From the NCBI GenBank assembly GCA_963082975.1, contig OY720349.1:46295962-46359961 (forward strand): a DNA stretch of 64,000 bases. Direction: 5' to 3'. Below the pieces are notes generated by a model. It worked only from the letters and a program-made list of their open reading frames with translations. It did no database searches and was not told where the DNA came from. This stretch comes from Labia minor (taxonomy: Eukaryota > Arthropoda > Insecta > Dermaptera > Spongiphoridae). Shown piece after piece: positions 60,540 to 64,000 of the stretch; the first letter of the stretch is position 1; each line of letters opens with the position of its first letter. The translations under genes and the position numbers were made by a program.

Positions 60540-60800
60540 AGGTCAAATTTGAAAATCTTTTCCCAGGTGATGTTATATATCTCTTAGAAAGAGGCCTTGA
60601 TCTAGATTCGAAATTCCCGTTCGTGTGTTGGTGTAAACATGAAATGGTATTTGTGTGCGTTGTTGTTGATTGTTGGTTGTTTCACTCTCACTCACTTAAA
60701 CTCAAGGAGCAGTAGGAGGAGGAGGGTTCACAATTCAGGGTTCACAAGTAACGGAAACTTGTGGTTTCTCAATTCGACTCACAACAAAAAAAAAACAATT
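60540..60800 (-). promoter_or_regulatory. Putative 5' UTR/promoter region of the main transcript (exon 1A)
   Basis: Immediately upstream of the exon 1A ATG on the minus strand the sequence is less AT-rich and carries a TATATAA at about 60573-60579, followed by a roughly 160-nt stretch to the ATG. Further up is a CCTCCTCCTCC run (60714-60727). The plus-strand ORF at 60639 that starts MKWYLCALLLIVGC looks signal-peptide-like but overlaps this region and ends in low complexity, so I treat it as fortuitous. The transcription start cannot be placed from sequence alone. Confidence 0.3.
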
Positions 60801-60849
60801 CAGCTGATGATGTTGATTGATTATAATTTGATTATCTAAAAAAAAGAGA

Positions 60850-61800
60850 AAACAAAAATAAAATAAAAAACTTAATAAAATGAAAAAAATAATATTAAAA
60901 AAAGAGCTCCAATCTCGATATATAAAATAAATAAATATAAAAAATAGATTAAATAAAATTCAAAAAAAAAAAAATAAATAAATTTTATTTGCGCGACTGT
61001 AATAACAATGAACTTCCAACTTTATCCTTAACCTTTAGCCTATTTATGATGGGTACATGAAAAATAAAGATCTGTAATATCTGATATAATCGAGATTATA
61101 ATTAATATTCATTTACAAATAGACATATCATTAAAAGAAAAAGTATCAAATTTATCAAGTCTTTTTAATTATTATTTATTATTATCAATTTAAAAATGAT
61201 TCTTAAAGAATTTTAATTTATAAATTATTAAAATTTTAATAAATATAATAATAATCGTAGATTGATAAAAAAATAATTACAAAATTTGTAATCTAAATTA
61301 ATTGAAGTGAAAAAATAAACAAAATTATTTAAGATAAATTTAACATACAATTAAAATAAATAAGAATATTTTATTATAATAAATAAATAAAATTATTATT
61401 ATATTATTTTACATCATACAAGAAAACATTTGTCCTTTTTGCATACTAAAGCTACAGATTAAGACAATTTATCAAATTTTTAACACTGACAAAAATGTTA
61501 GAAAAGTGCGGTAGAGTTTTTTGATAGTTTAACTGAAATAAAGAAAAAATCTTAGGGTTTATCAATTTTGAAATTTATTCTGGAAAATTAATCACGCATA
61601 AAATAATAAAAATATGAAAAATTTTATCTTTATTTTTGGAAATATTAAAAAAATATTAATTAGAAATTTTAATTGGTTTTTGTTCAAGGGAAATGAACTT
61701 GTTGGGAAATAAATAGATAAAAGAAAAAAAAATTAAAAATAAAAATTGAACTGAATTGAAACAAAATGTAAAATCAATAATACACTTCCGATCCGATAAT
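60850..61800. other. No gene seen upstream of exon 1A
   Basis: Extremely A-rich and AT-rich sequence with no recognisable repeat or coding region before the mariner remnant at 61.85 kb. Confidence 0.55.
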
Positions 61801-61849
61801 TTTGACGAAAAAGTTAATGTAACATTTCAGGTTTAACAGCTCATTCAAT

Positions 61850-62300
61850 AAGCTCGTAAGATAAGTAAGAATAAATTTTTTTTTTTTATTTTTGGAAAAG
61901 TTCGATATTATCATTCAACATAGTTGCTTTCGTGGACGATACACCGATTATAGCGATCTTATAACTTTCCGATACGATTTGACTTTTGCATTAAAATAGG
62001 CTTCAATTTCAGCGTTTTCTTCATCGGAGATAAATTTATGTAAATAGAAAATAATTGCTGTGGGCCATGTCTGGGGAGTAAGGTGGATCGGGCCAATTCA
62101 TTGCCCAATTCATGAAATTTAATTGTTTCGAAAATAACAAAAATTGTTTCAAAAAATACTTTTTCTCACAAACTCATAATCTGATCGTTGTCAAATTTTG
62201 ATACATATTATTTAAAAGATGGTTGATTCAGCGGAGTCATCTATCTATCTACCTATAGACTTGTTGAATAGCCTATTATTTCATTGTTTTTTTGCACTAC
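61850..62300 (-). mobile_element. Mariner-like transposase C-terminal remnant
   Basis: The minus strand, in shifting frames, gives DPPYSPDMAHSNYFLF (third catalytic Asp region), FISDEENAEIEAYFNAKVKS and DRYNRCIVHESNYVE, the ordered C-terminal motifs of mariner transposases (PPYSPDMAPSNYFLF ... EAYF ... W.RCI...GNYVE). TIRs are not identifiable. A TATC repeat lies at its upstream edge (62240-62258). Confidence 0.72.
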
Positions 62301-63072
62301 GTTATTTAGACCCCGGAAATCTTAAAACATGTATTTCCGTTGAAAACTTGAATTTATATTTCTGAACGATCGCTATATATTTCCATTTATAGTTAATTGA
62401 AAGTAAAAATAAATAAATAAAAATATAATAATTTTCCAATAAAAATTTTTTATTGTTATATTTTCCCTTATAGATTGAAAATGGAGAAGCAGAGGAATGA
62501 TAAAAAAACATCCTTCAAAAAAATTGTTGTCAAAGAATTTGTAAGATGTGAATTTAGATTAAAATCTCCAAAAATAGAATTATCAATTCATTAAAATAAA
62601 GATAATTTGAAGCAAATAAATTTTTTCATTATATTTAATTGCTTCCTTATTGATTTTTGGTGAAAACCATTTGCAAATGCAGATACGATAATATTTAAAG
62701 ACGACAAGAAATTCCTTAAAGAGCCAAGGTAAATTAAAAGACCTTGATTAGTTTCGAAAATTTCGCTTGAATGAACTCATATAAAATTTCAAACAAGCTT
62801 TTCTCCTTATAGTCTTGTCATTTCTTGGAGAGAAATGGCCCTGGATATACTATATAATAAAATTACAAATATATATAAATCCTTTATATCGCCTTGTTTC
62901 TCTATAATTCTCAATACTAATATATTATACAAAATCCATATATTATTTATTATGATTAGTTTTTATTTAATAATAATAAATACTTAAGAATAAAATATTT
63001 TGTTACTTTGGCCCTAAATTATTCCACTTAATGAAATGAAAATTATTATAGGATATATATATATTAATTTAA

Positions 63073-63255
63073 TACGAGGGCAATTCACAAAGTAGGTTAC
63101 GTTTTGGAATTAAGACAAAACTAGTACACGAAAATGTTTTTTATTATATACATTTGAAAGAAACTAAAATACTATTTTTCTACATAGTTGCCAAAAAAGT
63201 TAAGACATTTATGGTAGCGATGAACGAGCTTCGAAATTCCTTACTCACAGAAATA
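63073..63255 (-). mobile_element. Truncated mariner-like element (single end)
   Basis: TA|CGAGGGCAATTCACAAAGTA looks like a mariner TIR. Inward sequence (CATAGTTGCCAAAAAAGTTA, ACATTTATGGTAGCGATGAA) resembles the C-terminal coding part on the minus strand of other mariners, but reading frames are broken. No partner end appears before family B begins at 63.48 kb. Confidence 0.5.
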
Positions 63256-63484
63256 AAAAAAAAAAATTATATATGTATAATCTTTGTGATATCTTTTGAT
63301 TCATTATCTCAATAACTTCCTGCTTCTAAGAAAAAAAAAAAATTTTGAAAATATAAAGATAATTATTTTTGATGTTATCAATTTTATTTATTTTTTTTTA
63401 ATTAATCTAATATCTAGCATTTAGTTTATTAAATTTATAATATTATATAATTAGATTGGACATATATATATAGAAAAAAAATCT

Positions 63485-64000
63485 AGTGTTTCCACTTGAC
63501 TATCTCGCAATTTGAATTGAATTAAATAACATATATTATATTTCAATTAAATTTAATTAATTATAAATTTTAAATTAAAATTAATAAATAATATTTATTA
63601 AACTAGCGCGTGTTTGGCTCTTTATTGATGGCACCACGTCACGTGCTGGTGCGTGATTTGCAGTGTTAAAAAATTAATTCGGATACTTTCAGCGAGTTTA
63701 GAGGGAAAACGTGGTATGTAATGACTCTCTTCTAAAAAAGCTATATTTCTCAAAAGTTGAAAGAAAACTACGAATTTTGAATAATGCCCATATACCAAAT
63801 TTCATGATTCTAGCTTAAACCGATTATGCGTAATCTTGTCTACATACACACAAACACACACAGACACAGAAATTTTTCTCAACCTTAGTGAAAATGACTC
63901 AAGGAACTTCTAAACGTATAAAAACATCAAAATCTCGACACTGACATTTTCGTGATAGCAATACTATCTCTAGTAAAAAAGGAATTTGAAATATAAAGTT
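63485..64000 (+). mobile_element. Family B repeat, copy 2
   Basis: About 80% similar to 35.87-36.46 kb in the same order: ACTATCTCGCAATTTGA, GTCACGTGCTGGTGCGTG, CTCAAAAGTTGAAAGAAAAC, ACCAAATTTCATGATTCTAG, a CACA microsatellite (about 63846-63865) and CAATACTATCTCTAG near 63975. It lacks an internal segment of about 100 bp found in copy 1. Confidence 0.7.

Noticed and set aside
60639..60839. Plus-strand 66-codon ORF beginning MKWYLCALLLIVGC, looking like a secreted peptide.
   Set aside because: It overlaps the upstream region of exon 1A on the opposite strand, becomes low complexity after residue 50, and has no supporting signals.
1..64000. Search for CRISPR arrays, operons, rRNA genes, or viral genes.
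   Set aside because: No regularly spaced repeats, no compact gene clusters and no recognisable rRNA or viral coding sequence were seen.

Overview
This is an AT-rich eukaryotic, almost certainly arthropod, nuclear window with very low gene density. Evidence for a eukaryote: canonical GT/AG splice signals around phase-compatible exons, a tRNA-derived SINE, and remnants of Tc1/mariner, piggyBac, hAT, Helitron/Helentron and RTE-like non-LTR elements of types common in arthropods. No prokaryotic gene organisation, rRNA gene or convincing functional tRNA gene was seen. The species cannot be fixed from the sequence alone.

The only host gene I can support lies on the minus strand and occupies most of the window. 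Its first coding exon is at 59986-60413. A 60-nt exon follows at 32676-32735, then a 107-nt exon at 27555-27661 and an 83-nt exon at 7915-7997; the gene then continues off the left side or into exons I could not see. All four join without breaking the frame (phases 2-2, 2-2, 1-1; phase 0 out), giving about 226 residues. The product is a basic, serine-rich, probably disordered N-terminal region with a conserved-looking KRPSWWNIFVPD block. I do not recognise the protein. A separate ATG-containing exon at 14781-14913 also ends in phase 1 and could splice straight to the 7.9-kb exon. A CCAAT / CACGTG / GCCGCCAT cluster sits about 400 bp upstream of it, so an alternative promoter is likely. The introns are about 27, 5 and 20 kb.

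Nearly everything else is transposon debris in those introns. The dominant family (family A, seven copies) has the architecture of Drosophila DINE-1 / Helentron-associated elements: subterminal inverted repeats with the core CCGACCGAC, a GTCY tetranucleotide microsatellite and a terminal hairpin. It also has a duplicated internal block, and most copies carry paired TGACGTCA (CRE) octamers. Two further families (B at 35.9 and 63.5 kb; C at 18.7 kb) share a small 'ACCAAATTTCAT...' module and a nearby microsatellite with family A. There are two fairly clear Helitrons (23.2-24.7 and 39.9-40.5 kb) and a possible third (38.8-39.6 kb). There are five hAT-type non-autonomous elements, four with matching 8-bp target duplications, and a probable sixth hosting a nested piggyBac derivative. 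At least eight Tc1/mariner remnants are present, two of them foldback structures made from two copies of the same element end. Two piggyBac-type elements, a SINE and four RTE-like C-terminal fragments complete the list.

Most remaining stretches are A/T-rich, stop-codon-dense sequence with simple repeats. A few GC-richer islands (15.3, 37.2, 42.0, 48.6 and 56.5 kb) stand out but cannot be assigned a coding function.
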